Assembly (NCBI GenBank): GCA_000444245.1
Contig: ATSW01007250.1
Coordinates: forward strand, 1 to 27,081
Length of the DNA stretch: 27,081 nucleotides
Direction of reading: 5' to 3'
Source: Botryllus schlosseri
Lineage: Eukaryota > Chordata > Ascidiacea > Stolidobranchia > Styelidae
A program made the translations under genes and the position numbers. The notes under the pieces were generated by a model. The model made no database searches, was not told the DNA's origin, and saw only the letters and a list, made by a program, of their open reading frames with translations. This document shows positions 9,201-19,143 of the stretch, piece after piece. The first letter of the stretch is position 1, and every line of letters starts with the position of its first letter.

Positions 9201-11051
9201 TATACAAGCACAGTATCACCATCCACATCGGCGCTAGTTTCGATACGCATGTCAGCTGATATTCCGCGACGGAACTTAACGATGACGTGTCGTCTGTCTC
9301 GGCCGACGGGGGCGCATATGACATGAAGCCTGTGAGGAAACGTTTTTATCTAATTAATACGATAGAGCGCAAAGAATTCCTAATTTGGAGCTGTTTCAGT
9401 ACGGCTATCAACTACAAGTATACTTCACATATGTGAGACGGACATTAAACATGGATAATCTTTATGAAATTTGCAGGGCGCAATTTTCGGATTAGGATCA
9501 AGCATATACTGACCTGGTACTGCAGAGGTAGGCACGGCTTTACATCTAGGCGCGTCGACCCCAAACCACACGGAAAGAAATCCGACATCGACAACAACAA
9601 ACAGCGCCACGAAGCAAAGCAACTTGTCGTCTTTAATGACCTGAAATTTGAACAGGAGTTGAAACGAAGTTTGCGGAAGCTCAGTTAGTCAACATAGTCA
9701 CCAGAATATAGGTATATACGTGGTGTTGCATGGCCTACGTTTTAGTAGGCCATGGATGTTGCTATAAAGTAGTGGTTCTTTGTCAAAAACATTTACGCAA
9801 CGAATAAATCTTCATCAAATACACTAATTTATGTTGATCTATGAAATAAATTTGGGCCCTCATCGAGTTTTGTTTGAAAAGTTGCCTAAAAAGTTATGTA
9901 TTCCACGATATTTTTCTTCGGGATCGTGATAATTTTTTGGAAGGTGAATCGCGGACTGCAGTTTGAGAATCACTGGTATAGAGGTTCGCGCAACGAGACA
10001 TAGAAAAATTGTAACGCCAGTAAGTTATTGATAAAGCAGTGGGGTCAATTCATTGTTACACATCATTATTGAATCATGTAAAAAGCTAGAAGTCATTACG
10101 TTTGCGATGCCAAGTGGAACGGTGACAACACAGCATCCTTCGATATTTATTTCAATTCGCATTCTCGCTGCGCATCTAGCAATAGCGATGGGTATTAAAC
10201 TGAATATCGTACGCAATGCAAGGTCCAATATGATAAGTGTCTCACCCTGCCTTTGACAGCGGCGTCACTGAATATTCGGTGCACTCGCCACGTTTTGGCG
10301 GCTGTCGGCGCAAAAAACAAAGTGAAGGACACGCTTCCGAGCCAAAGTCCAGCGTGCCTTAGCATACAGACCGCGTTCATAGCCTGCAAAGGTAGTAAAC
10401 GGTTACCACTGAAATGAAACAAGTTTTACCGGCGTTGTAAAACACAGCGATCAATCGTAAAAAGGTCGCAGTATCCCGTTACACCTTTTCGTTATGAAGG
10501 AAGTTGGCCCGCATGCTCTTACCTCGGGTGAGGGATTGTCCGATAACCACGCCGGAGAGCCAAACAACCCAACAGTGATACACGATAGTATTGCTCCGCT
10601 CAGCATCACTAGATTTAAATTGGGACTTGTCATCTTCAACAGTCTGTAAATAAATTGTAAACTCAAAAAACGGATCATCAAACAAGCGTCACATCACCGA
10701 TACCCAGATGAATAAATATATGCTGATTCTGTTTGCAAATCAATTATATATACTTGTGCAATGTACATGTACTTACTTGTATTCGCGAAATCGAATGTTC
10801 GCAGCGAGGAACAGCGAAGCCACAAGAATCCCGATTACCGCCATCGAAGTGATGGCAAAAAATGTGATGTTGCCGATGTGAATTAACACTGTATTTTCTG
10901 GTAGCGGTTCCATCCAAGATTCTAAAGAAAACGCGGAAGAAACATTTGTAAAGATTACTTCGGTCATCGCTAGCTCACCTCTGAAGGGAATTCTACAGCT
11001 AAGCATATGCATCCGAGTAAGGTTTTCATTGTACTTTCTGACATGGATCAT
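4550..11051 (-). CDS. GPR156-like: GPR156-like class C orphan GPCR, 8-exon gene (join of exons listed below)
   Basis: Seen: eight minus-strand segments, 11051-10777, 10643-10523, 10383-10246, 9640-9514, 9329-9199, 8085-7849, 7268-7122 and 6238-4550, join in one frame (junction phases 2,0,0,1,0,0,0) with GT and AG at every intron. From the ATG at 11051 the model gives 954 residues, then TAG. An in-frame TGA lies seven codons upstream of that ATG. Family knowledge: the order TM1-TM7, coiled coil, long tail is that of GABA-B-type class C receptors at the plasma membrane. IKMSSP-like first loop, KTWRVH after TM3, IKD before TM4, PNVQ in TM6-7 and F-x-PK at the end of TM7 are hallmarks. GPR156 is an orphan, constitutively Gi/o-active member with no Venus-flytrap domain, needed for hair-cell orientation in vertebrates. 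Inference: LNLV rather than LNN, a Cys after TM4, a short N-terminus and the tail end point to GPR156 over GABBR2. A divergent GABBR2-like paralogue remains possible. Confidence 0.85.
5841..5914 (-). repeat. 18-bp imperfect tandem repeat in receptor tail
   Basis: About four imperfect copies of an 18-bp unit encode successive S-T-[ND]-T-Q-S hexapeptides within exon 8, and more diverged copies follow on the higher-coordinate side. Copies differ mostly by synonymous or conservative changes, so the frame has been kept. Length may vary between individuals. Confidence 0.75.
6602..6700 (+). mobile_element. hAT-type left end in the last intron
   Basis: CAGGGTAGGCAACCTGCGGC at 6602 is the kind of terminus carried by hAT elements, followed by repeated GCGGCCGT motifs at about 6616, 6641 and 6674. 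I did not find a matching inverted end or a second copy of the flanking TCAATTAG, so the right boundary is unknown. It lies in the 883-bp intron 6239-7121, which otherwise shows nothing. Confidence 0.5.
7122..7268 (-). CDS. Receptor exon 7: juxtamembrane segment and start of coiled coil
   Basis: A strong acceptor (GTCATTGTTTCAG) precedes TTG at 7268, and the donor GTATGAG follows GAG at 7122; 49 codons in phase 0. Joined to exon 6 it reads FLPK|LILIRR, matching FVPKLITLR of GABBR2. A basic segment (NRNDILTRSFSKYATRKQ) follows. Then YSEEEIRDLKIQNASLRKEV begins a leucine-zipper-like helix, where GABA-B receptors carry their coiled coil. An open frame at 7291-7629 on the same strand lacks compatible splice sites and is treated as intron. 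Confidence 0.88.
7269..7848 (-). other. Intron between exons 7 and 6
   Basis: Contains an open minus-strand frame at 7291-7629 that could be mistaken for an exon, and an AT-only tract at about 7716-7741. No repeat with clear ends. Confidence 0.6.
7849..8085 (-). CDS. Receptor exon 6: TM5, loop 3, TM6, TM7
   Basis: The acceptor CTTGTCTTTTCAG precedes GGG at 8085, and the donor GTAATTAG follows AAG at 7849; 79 codons in phase 0. It gives the rest of TM5 (GILLYYIIYVAW), loop 3 (ATRYVTFPSMKD), TM6, then RWPNVQYIIF and TM7 ending LLHFLPK. PNVQ and F-x-PK are GABA-B family signatures, and the W before PN is also in GPR156. In loop 3 the usual AWETR and ND of GABBR2 read AWATR and KD. These are positions linked to G-protein coupling, so coupling may differ. 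Confidence 0.93.
8140..8590. repeat. Possible transposon remnant with repeated CTACTTGAGTAG-like motifs
   Basis: Variants of CTACTT-GAGTAG occur several times (about 8150-8172, 8196-8206, 8489-8496, 8525-8538, 8563-8574), and the block ends GAGTAGCAACCGCTG, which inverted resembles a CAGCGGTT hAT end. No clear left end or target duplication. A C-rich run sits at 8414-8427. Confidence 0.3.
8752..9092. mobile_element. MITE in intron between exons 6 and 5
   Basis: About 50-bp inverted ends: TCCGGATTCCAGCCATTCAC near 8778 against the complement of GTGGATGGCTGGAATCCGGG near 9047. The outer parts are AATTGTTCCAAAATAAC and, inverted, GGTTGTTCAAAAATGACC. The flanks 8744-8751 and 9093-9100 are both TGTCTGGT, so an 8-bp duplication fits hAT. 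A roughly 40-bp direct repeat (CAAATTTGG/CAAATTTGA...CAATTC) lies inside. Confidence 0.75.
9199..9329 (-). CDS. Receptor exon 5: outer loop 2 and start of TM5
   Basis: The acceptor CGTTTCCTCACAG precedes 9329, and the donor GTAAGATT follows AAG at 9199. The first two bases complete the Gly codon begun in exon 4. The exon holds a Ser/Thr/Pro/Asp-rich outer loop (APPSAETDDTSSLSS), longer than in GABBR2, then QLTCVSKLAPMWMVILCLYK. The Cys is the partner expected for the TM3 Cys, and the W and YK match GABBR2 (IWLGIVYAYK). The intron on its 3' side, before exon 6, is 1113 bp and carries a MITE. Confidence 0.9.
9514..9640 (-). CDS. Receptor exon 4: loop 2 end and TM4
   Basis: The acceptor TCAAATTTCAG precedes GTC at 9640, and the donor GTCAGT follows a single codon base at 9514 (phase 1). 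VIKDDKLLCFVALFVVVDVG matches the IIKDQKLL start of TM4 in GABBR2 and the same region of GPR156 (IIKDLQLL). After TM4 it reads FGVDAPRC, comparable to the [VT]DP motif. The Cys three residues on is shared with GPR156 and absent from GABBR2, as far as I recall those sequences. Confidence 0.92.
9729..9754. repeat. 10-bp perfect hairpin
   Basis: CATGGCCTAC, a 6-base loop, then GTAGGCCATG. It lies 15 bp from the intronic MITE at 9770. No function assigned. Confidence 0.7.
9770..9975. mobile_element. Short MITE in intron between exons 4 and 3
   Basis: Starts TAGTGGTTCTTTGTC and ends, inverted, CAGTGATTCTCAAACTGC; 206 bp. The flanks 9762-9769 (CTATAAAG) and 9976-9983 (GTATAGAG) agree at six of eight positions. 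It accounts for a third of the 605-bp intron. Confidence 0.65.
10246..10383 (-). CDS. Receptor exon 3: TM3 and start of loop 2
   Basis: The acceptor TACCTTTGCAG precedes GCT at 10383, and the donor GTGAGA follows AGG at 10246; the 46 codons have phase 0 at both ends. VCMLRHAGLWLGSVSFTLFF is TM3, with the Cys expected to form the class C disulphide to the second outer loop. AKTWRVHRIF is the near-invariant inner end of TM3 in GABA-B-type receptors (AKTWRVHAIF in GABBR2). The basic, short loop 2 ends VKGR. Confidence 0.93.
10523..10643 (-). CDS. Receptor exon 2: intracellular loop 1 and TM2
   Basis: The acceptor TTTATTTACAG precedes 10643, and the donor GTAAGAGC follows GAG at 10523. The 121 bp complete the split Lys codon and add 40 residues: LLKMTSPNLNLV, then a hydrophobic TM2 and an outer loop ending DNPSPE. 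The motif K-M-[ST]-S-P-x-L-N is among the most conserved in GABA-B-like receptors. Here it reads SPNLNLV, where GPR156 has SPNLNIV and GABBR1/2 have a second Asn. Introns on either side are short (133 and 139 bp). Confidence 0.92.
10777..11051 (-). CDS. Receptor exon 1: short N-terminus and TM1
   Basis: Encodes a short extracellular stretch, then TM1 (roughly ITFFAITSMAVIGILVASLF) and the first basic residues of loop 1 (IRFREY). NVS and NIT are possible N-glycosylation sites. The donor is GTAAGT at 10776-10771, leaving two bases of a codon. The start is uncertain. The ATG at 11051 is the first after an in-frame TGA. The ATG at 10967 gives a 33-residue N-terminus, close to GPR156. A good acceptor (CCCTTCAG) before 10980 would make this an internal exon of phase 2, and a second acceptor (TTTTCTTTAG) lies just upstream of the codons for SWMEP. 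The stretch around WMEPLPENTVLI aligns loosely with the end of the GABA-B ectodomain (SEPPKDKT), so an upstream exon cannot be excluded. Confidence 0.8.
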
Positions 11052-11436
11052 AATATATATGCAAGAAACTCAAATTTTTAATTCGAGTATTGGCACCGTT
11101 CTTGCAGCACCTGCCCGTCGCCAGCGTGACCTAACATTGAACCAGACTAGACGATTGTGATGTTTTACATTGCTGATTTTTCAGAAGCGCGAAATCGATT
11201 AGCGCAGCATTCGTACAAGTTTCAGTTAGGATCAGCGGTTGTTGTGAAAGTTTCATGTTGTGATGTTATCAACTTGTATACACTGGCGACATCATCAAAG
11301 GCATTTCGGTAGCTCTCACATCACATTACTCAATCGTGATAGGGTTCACCATTTCGATAATAACCCTCACGTGAGTCAAGCGTATGCCGCAAGCCGCACA
11401 GTGTACGAGGAAAGTACTCTATATTGCCCTCTAATG
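10981..11436. other. 5' flank of receptor gene
   Basis: Beyond 11051 there is no coding frame I can attach to the receptor. An in-frame TGA (minus strand, 11072-11070) bounds the open frame of exon 1. No TATA box or other promoter motif is convincing. Confidence 0.5.
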
Positions 11437-12178
11437 CAGGGGTGGGCAAACTTCTTATCTCTCGCGGGCCGCATTCAATATATGAATACATTCGCGGGCC
11501 GCACTATATAAAATTGGGATACTAAGCCAACATTCAATGTTGTTATCTGATCATGTGACAGACAACATGGAAATAATATATATGTATTTGTATATTTAAA
11601 ACAAACCAAACATTGATTTGATGATAACGCGTCAGAAGCATTGACGCGAATTTACTAGCTGGTCGTCCTGGGATGAAATTCGGTTGTCTCGATTCTAAGA
11701 ACTAGATGTAAATTTGAGTCTGTGAGCTGCGGTCTGTTCATGGATTTGCTGATAATTTTGGTCTAACTCCTGGACACGCAATGCTGACATAACCATGTTA
11801 CCTTTAAAAACGCTTCTACAATATATAAATAGCATAAATATAAATACTTCTACACATACTAAGAACGAATCTAAAATCACACTCCTTGTCCGAATTAAAT
11901 CATTTACGTTTCAGTTTCTGTGATGTTTAGCAATTGAAACCTTTCAAAACGAATGGATTGAAACCTTTCAAAACGAATGGGCCGCAAGGTAAGAATATAA
12001 CTTATCATTATCACGTTGAAATATATTAAGAAAAAGCATAATCAAGTACCCACAGTAATTTGATTTTTAGTGCGCATTTTATCAATATTTTTACAACGTT
12101 TCTTCAGGCATTCGCGGACCGCACAAAACGGTGCTGCGGGCCGCATACGGCCCGCGGCCTGTAGTTTGCCCACTCCTG
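11437..12178. mobile_element. Non-autonomous hAT element with perfect target duplication
   Basis: Starts CAGGGGTGGGCAAACT at 11437 and ends, inverted, CAGGAGTGGGCAAACT at 12178. Subterminal GCGGGCCGCA motifs lie near both ends. The flanks 11429-11436 and 12179-12186 are both CTCTAATG. The 742-bp length and lack of coding frame indicate a non-autonomous copy. Confidence 0.92.
11933..11980. repeat. 24-bp perfect tandem duplication inside the hAT element
   Basis: Two identical copies in a row, 11933-11956 and 11957-11980, starting ATTGAAACCTTTC. Identity of the copies suggests a recent slip. Confidence 0.9.
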
Positions 12179-13425
12179 CTCTAATGCAACACGCGCGTGT
12201 AAAATACGGAAATAGCGACTTCGAAACACTCATTCACTGCGATCCCGTATTTTCAAACCAGACAGAATGCAAATTTAATTAGATTCGTGACTTTTCAAAC
12301 ATAAGTGTCAGTCAGGACAGCCTGTCATCACAGTGACGTCTATATGCACAGCGTATAGCCCATGGTTTACGTATTTGGACTAAATTTCAGTAGGTGGCCG
12401 ACCACAATGACCAAATGAAACAAGAGGTAAAACACGCTAGATGAAAATAATTTATTCCAGGAAGTCGGTAATCTTTTAAAAGAGGGGCTGTTTTGTCAAT
12501 TTAAATTCATTGTCCTCGATCACATCCACACTTCGTAGACGATGATCTCGTCCGGCCATTTCGCTTCACGTTGCCATAAACGAAATTCTCGACTCGTGTC
12601 GGGGCGTGAAATTTTACGGTAATCGCGTAAAACTTGGCGAGGAGCCTAGAATTAACGTTTAGTTTTCGTGTGAACTCTTCGTATATCTCACTCGACGAAT
12701 CTGATCCATGAGCCTACGCTGAGGGCGCAGCTAACACGGCGGTAACGAGTCGTTTATAAGGTGTATCATATTAGCGCTGGTGTCGTTATCTAAATTTAGT
12801 TCGATATCGCCGTCAATTGAAGTTTATGAAAATATAATTGGCGTGAAAGCGGCCGGTGGATCAACATCTGCATGTTGTTAGCTGACCGCAATTGCGCATC
12901 AATGCGCCTTCGTATAGTCATGCGCTTTGATACAGTGTAATAGATGTCATTGAGGCAAATATCCGAAAACAACTTATATTTATCCCGTTCGAAATCTATT
13001 ATCGATATTAACTTTACGTAATGTCTCCAGATCTTACTGATAGCGCTGGATTGGGCTGGGTGATTTATGATCGGATAACCCACTTGACATATATTCTGCT
13101 TCTATATTAATGAACGGAAATATATCAAATAATGGAGCGATGAAACGATCCTAATTTCGCGCCAATCACGACCTAACATGACTCTTGCGGGGGTGCGAAT
13201 GAAATGGACTTTTGGGTTTGCTTTGGCCAGATTAGGAAACGGTAACGCAATCTCGAATGAGGTGATACGTACGATTGGGTGCGGGTATGTCTGCAAAAAT
13301 ACACTAGCATGGCAAGAGCCGCTTGCTAACGGCGCAAATGCGCAACTGGACTTATCGTAGCGTATGTGCAACTCATTATATTTAGGAAATATACATATAG
13401 CTTTATAATAATATTAAATTAACGT
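12179..13425. other. No gene supported
   Basis: Several open frames of 60-95 codons on both strands. One on the minus strand (12796-13083) has a faint look of a Venus-flytrap segment but no splice sites or motif to support it. No repeats with ends. Confidence 0.45.
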
Positions 13426-13772
13426 TAGGGTTACCATATTTTGGAAATCTGAAAAAGGGACACTTTTTCAAAATGTTAAAACTTGCAAAACCGGAGGAAA
13501 ATCCTGAAAAAATGGTAAACTTTTCCAATCTCGTAGTCGGTTGACTAAAAAAAAGGTCAACTTTCCGGCCCAGCTCTCGAAATAGCCACCGGAGCGTTAC
13601 TTCATTGCAGATTTGATGTATCTCAGTCGAATTTTGCCCTATATTTAACCAAAATTCTCAAAAAAGAGGACAAAATCTCAAAAAATAGGACTTTTGGGCG
13701 ACCTCCGAGGACACTTTCGAAAAGTCAAAAAATATGACAAATCCTCTTAAAAGGGGACGTATGGTAACCAAA
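13426..13772. mobile_element. hAT-like MITE, second copy
   Basis: Starts TAGGGTTACCATATTTTGGA and ends GACGTATGGTAACCAAA. The inner sequence shares AAATCTGAAAAAGGGACACT-type, GGACACTTTCGAAAAGTC and ACAAATCCTCTTAAAAGG blocks with the copies at 1 and 19144. The right terminus is diverged (CCAAA for CCCTA), and the flanks ATTAACGT and GTAACGCG match only in part. Confidence 0.8.
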
Positions 13773-16700
13773 GTAACGCGAAAGTATGATATCGACTTTA
13801 GCAATGAATAGATTTCATTGGAATTCATTCATACATTCGACTTACTACAATAATATTATAAATCTGGATATTATAATTCATCTAAAGTATAGATTCACGA
13901 AGAGAAATTCGAGGTATTGTTTCATTACTAAAAGCACAAGTCATTTCCGGTGCCCGAAGACATGTACTAATGTACCAATGTACCTTGGTGATGCCGATTT
14001 ATTCAACGTGACGGCGGCAGCACTATTTCAAAGCTGTTGCGGTGGATTGTGAAAGTAAACAGGATTTTAAGAATGTCAAAACATTACGGGCAGCCTATAC
14101 AGAGTCAACTATTGGCTGGGTTGATTTCCTTGGCGACTGATGCTCGTTTGGCGATTCCTTTTTCGGAACATTTGACGCGTGACAAGAAAAACAGCGCAAA
14201 AAATACAGAGCAATGTTGAATGATATTACAGTACATGGCTCACCTGTTATTGTCCGATTTCCGCCTTTGGTTATGAATGGTGGTAATAGTATCAAAGGGC
14301 ACCCGAAGTGTCAACACGGAACTCTCCAAACCAAACAGATATATCCCTGCCAGGAACTTTTGATTAGTCCACAGTATGTTGCGAGTCCAAATGATTCATT
14401 ATCCTGAGTACCGGTTTGGTTGAAATTCGTTTCAATGAATACTCCAAGTGGACTAGCACATTCCGCGGCTGTATATTTTACAAGTGCTAGATATATTTGT
14501 GTTCTGTAAAAACGATACAAAATAAGCGACCTTTGACTTCTGCTGATTACGGGACTCCGCAAGTAGACATCCCATACAATTTAGGGGGTTATGCTATTTT
14601 TATTAGTTTATAAAACGCCCGCGTAACTGACTAAAGACTGACTTTCAAGTTTTTCAACAGCACCATACAAAACATTGGAACACGCTATGAAAAGCGCAAA
14701 TATATGCAGAGACCGGAAGACTTGTTCTACCCACAGAGTGGTTGCTATAGTATACCGAGATGCTGTTTGCCAGAAAGATAAAACTCAATTTAACTGTGGT
14801 GTTGCCACTCATCCCCTAGCATTGTTCGCTACGGCCCTTCGCGTTTTTACGATATCTGACGTGCAATAAAATCCCCTCAAAACACATCCGAACAAATATT
14901 CTCATGCCATCTTCGGTAACGTTACCACGTGTCAATCACCGGTCTGACAAATCCAATATCACAGCGCAAGCGCGCAGGGCACTTCGTGTATCTGCAAACT
15001 CACCTGCCTAGACACTAAACAAGTTGCTTGTATAAACCTGATGCAGGTACGCGTGACTATCAGTCATTAGAGAAAATATTCAATAAGTGCATGACAAAAC
15101 AGCTCTTACCAACGTTGCGTGACCCACGAGGTACTGCTCGGTGATAATCGAGTGCTTTAACCCACTAAACAACCTTCGTGACTACTTTGCTGTGGTTCGT
15201 AGAACTAACCTATCCGCACAACCAATGTAATGCACACCAGGGACGCGATTGTCAGTTTTTGTGAGATACGGACTGCACAGCATCGTCGCTGGGAAAACAG
15301 ACGTGTTTTTATGAAGCTATGAGACGGGAAAGACTTGATGACCTCGTTATGTTCACAAGGACGATTGTACCGCAGCAATTAACCCTTTTTAAATACCACC
15401 TACCCAGAGTTGAATAATATAAATTATAATATATTGGGTTTCAATTGACGAAGAAGATTGTCCGTTTCGTCGGGATTACGTCATTTACTTTTTGACACTT
15501 CCGCTAATACAAGATAATATTGCGAATTCTGATCCCTGCAATATGAGCTAACGCGGTCAAACGCTGAAGAATAAATATCGACTTTGTATTTCTTGCATAC
15601 CGCGACTATAGAATATTTCACAACCAATTATGAGAGTCTGGTATGAAGAATAACTTCAAAGCTTGTCAATTTAGGACAAAAACTAGAAATTTTCCCCATT
15701 CCAAGCGTGATATTGCGATAAACGTTTCCAAACTAGCCAATAATCACTGCGCCAAGTAAATTACGTCAAATATTAAACCCTAATTATGACCTAAAGCTGT
15801 ATTCCAGATCATCAACGTATGGGAAAGCACGATTCGGGAAGCTACAATATAGTATTACAGCATAATTGCTCAACATTTCGAAGAACGCAATTTGTGATGA
15901 GGCATTTCAATTCTAATGTAATTTTTCCACGTTATGTAAGTAATTTTGAAATCGCGATGTCAATTTTGTGCAAGTTTTTAAAGTTCGTTATAGCGTGCAT
16001 GACACCATATTAGAAATGTACAATTGTACATGCAAAAGGTTATAGTTACCCTCTTTACACGGAAACATTTATAAACTACACCGATATTGGTCGACCGTAT
16101 TCCATTGTGTTTCACTAATAGGTTATACAAGGTATATGCTATCAAGTGGATGTGTAGAATTTGAATTGTACTTAAATTGTTGCAACGGTTAGCTGGGATG
16201 CCTTAACTTCAAATGATTGGTACGAATACGACATCGCAATGAGGATATTCGGGTTGCAATCCTTTCATTTATCTCCTGGGTATTGAATAGCGGATAAATG
16301 ACAATATTTGTCTTTACTGCAAGACAAATTCCGCATCTCTCTATCTCCCCAAAACAGGTTCATGATGTAACACGAACAGCTGAAAATACACCCCCACACC
16401 AGTCTAAAAAGTGAAAATTCAATTTTGACTGACACAGCGCCGAACTGAGAGATTCTGTTTCTCGAACGGATCACGCGCTCTTCGAGCGAGGGATTATGGC
16501 AGATTATTTGCGGATTGCTGCAGATGTATAGCGATTTATCCTTGCGTTCCTCGCCTAATTCCTCAAAGTCCGCGAGTTCAAGGCGATATACATATAAACG
16601 CCATTAGTTTTGCACGAGATAACGCGGTCGAATTGTCACATTTACGCAGTTCAGATCGTAATCCGACCGCTTCATATCTCTTTGTGACATTGCTGCGCTA

Positions 16701-17130
16701 ACGAGAAATGTGGAAGTCAAAAATGAATGAACTGCGAATCAGCTGAACTGATATCAACAGCTCTGGGTATATACCGGAAATTGGGTTATCACAGCAGACC
16801 TACATATCAATAGAATACTTGACTGTAAAGGGTATCATTCTAGTTACGTACGGGCATTCGAGCACCCGTCTGCAATCGCAGTCATACTGATTACCGCGTT
16901 ACAACACCTGTGAATTGGACAGGTGCTACCCGTGACTAATACGTCGATAAAACCCTCATCGGTACGGATAATAAATTAAATTTTAAACGCTGTGACCCTA
17001 CTGCGGATTTCTAAGCGTAATCTTGTTGAAACGATTTTCCAATCCGGATCCTTGTACGTGAAGCACGCGATGCCGTCTATCATCATATCGACGATCGGTA
17101 CTGCGTAACCAGCCACGGACATCCATCCAT

Positions 17131-17148
17131 ATATCTAGTTCTAGATAT
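17131..17148. repeat. 8-bp perfect inverted repeat
   Basis: ATATCTAG, TT, CTAGATAT. Role unknown. Confidence 0.6.
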
Positions 17149-17743
17149 GTCAGTGCGTAATATGCGTCGCAAAGCCTTGTATTACCCGAATAAATTTAAT
17201 CATTGTATCTAATTTTTGTATTATCTAACAGAGCATTAATGTGTGCATATGCATAGTATACCCAACTAATTATAATCAACATATAAATATTAAATACTCT
17301 CGTCCTGTATTCTCATAATTGCGATACGATCAAGATTACTGGCAACCCATTTACGGCATTTAACTCCCTCTTTGACATCGTTCTCTAAAGCTAAAATCCC
17401 CGACGGAATATATAGGCTGAAAGAACCGCATTAGCCTTTCCACGTCTTTCCAATTAAAAAGACAGTCACGAACGAATGCAAGCACTGTGACGCTATCATT
17501 ATGCTCGAATGACTCTGTAAAACATTTTAAATATGAGGTCTTCGTATATAGCTTGATATATTTAGGTATCGAAACCTTTACTACTGGCCAAAGAGTAATT
17601 TATCAAACATCGCGGTGCACGTCGACACAAATTCAAGTACTAATTTTCTGCATGTTCTTTGTACGTTTCCATCTCTTATGACTTGTATAACACAGGCGCA
17701 TTTGATATTCTGAAATTTCATGTAGGCCTATCCACGTACACGT

Positions 17744-17766
17744 ACACTGTACACTGTGTACAGTGT
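17744..17766. repeat. 11-bp perfect inverted repeat with one-base centre
   Basis: ACACTGTACAC, T, GTGTACAGTGT. The half-site resembles dimeric hormone-receptor-type half-sites (TGTACA), but no gene start is near. Confidence 0.7.
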
Positions 17767-18150
17767 CTATCAAAGCTTACTGTTTCCGATAACGATGCTA
17801 TCTGCTATAAGCTATATGTAACCACAAATCACTTGACAATCTCGAGTAACGATGGGATCCGCTTGGCATGGCCCAGTCTATTTAAGCATGATTGACGCTA
17901 ATATATAATATTGACTAAGCAATATCGAAAAGTGTTCTTTTTCTAGTATCGCCGGAACCACAGCCAGTTGTGATTACTGATGATATATATGTAGTGTATA
18001 GGTCTCAATGCACCATAGTAGTAAATTACTAAATGCAGCACAGGTCTATAGATTATACCGCGGAGATCACTGACAATTGAGTGACAATAATAATTACAAT
18101 GGCGTACATGCAAACATTGGCGTAGGAGCGGGTGGGCATTTAGAGGAACC

Positions 18151-18197
18151 AGGAAACTATCTTTTTGTTAAATCCTGTTCGAAACAGGATGTTTCCT
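18151..18197. repeat. Nested hairpin
   Basis: An inner stem ATCCTGTT/AACAGGAT (18172-18179 with 18183-18190, loop CGA) is flanked by AGGAAAC (18151-18157) and its complement GTTTCCT (18191-18197). Unexplained. Confidence 0.45.
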
Positions 18198-19143
18198 TTT
18201 CCCAACAACAGTACGAATGATACACTATTATCCGTGCAATATCTCCAAGACATTAGCAATATCCTCAAAATGACCTCCGCTCAATTTTCTCCTAAATTTC
18301 TCAAATAGCTCTCTATCTGGATATAGTAAGATGTTTTAAATTCCCCAGTACAACCGCCTACTTCTATCCCTTAAACTTATGCCTTAACGCTACGTCAACA
18401 GTTTAAATCGATTTCGGTTCGGCAGAGTATTACTCTGGTATATGATATAGATAATTATAACTTGGAGGCTACTATCCTTGAACGTGACGACCGCCAATCA
18501 TCCTTCTCATATGTTACACAAACTGTTTGAATTCTATCCCATCATATCCAACTTGATAGTTTTGATTAGAAGGGAACGCAACCAGTCTTACGACAAGTGT
18601 TTTAATTAATTTGTCCGCATTCCCAATAGTTTGCATACAGTTAGACTGTTATTACTGGTGTTTACTGTTCAATTATAGAGCTTCACTTGTCCCTAAGCCA
18701 AGATCACAATGTCGTAAAGACGTAAACACAGTAATGTATTTATATATGACCATGATTACTAACAGTGCATCGCATGTTAATTGACTGGCATAGAGTCAAG
18801 ACATGAAATATACCCCAATACGAACCACAAATAAGTAGTAGCGTTGAAGTCGGGTGGTTGTATTTTGTGCTATCAGTGTGGTGATAATAGACACAGTATA
18901 GACAGCGCGGTAAATTCTTCACTGTCCACTGGAATCAGTATGCCTATATTTCCAAATCTATTGCACGTTTGACAATAAAACATATTTTTTTCTAAGTGTT
19001 GGATACTGCTGTGACTCACACTACCGCACAAGGCGCACATAATTTCATCTTCGTATGAATTACTGATAGTACTAAGCGATAATTTTACGTTTTTTACAGG
19101 TTGTAAGTTAAGGTAGTCAGGCATGTAGTCATATAATATATCG

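Larger units (their letters stand above)
13773..19135. other. No gene supported
   Basis: AT-rich, intergenic or intronic. Open frames are short and have no domain, apart from a CxxC/CxxC frame on the minus strand at 18873-19124. Three small palindromes are listed separately. Confidence 0.45.

Noticed and set aside
12796-13083. Minus-strand frame with AISKIWRHY...FSDICLND, faintly like a Venus-flytrap segment
   Set aside because: The similarity is short and breaks off, no splice sites match, and no other flytrap exon is nearby.
14095-14562. Minus-strand frames with a good donor (AACAG|GTGAGCC) near 14240
   Set aside because: No convincing acceptor gives a recognisable protein, and the frame differs between the halves.
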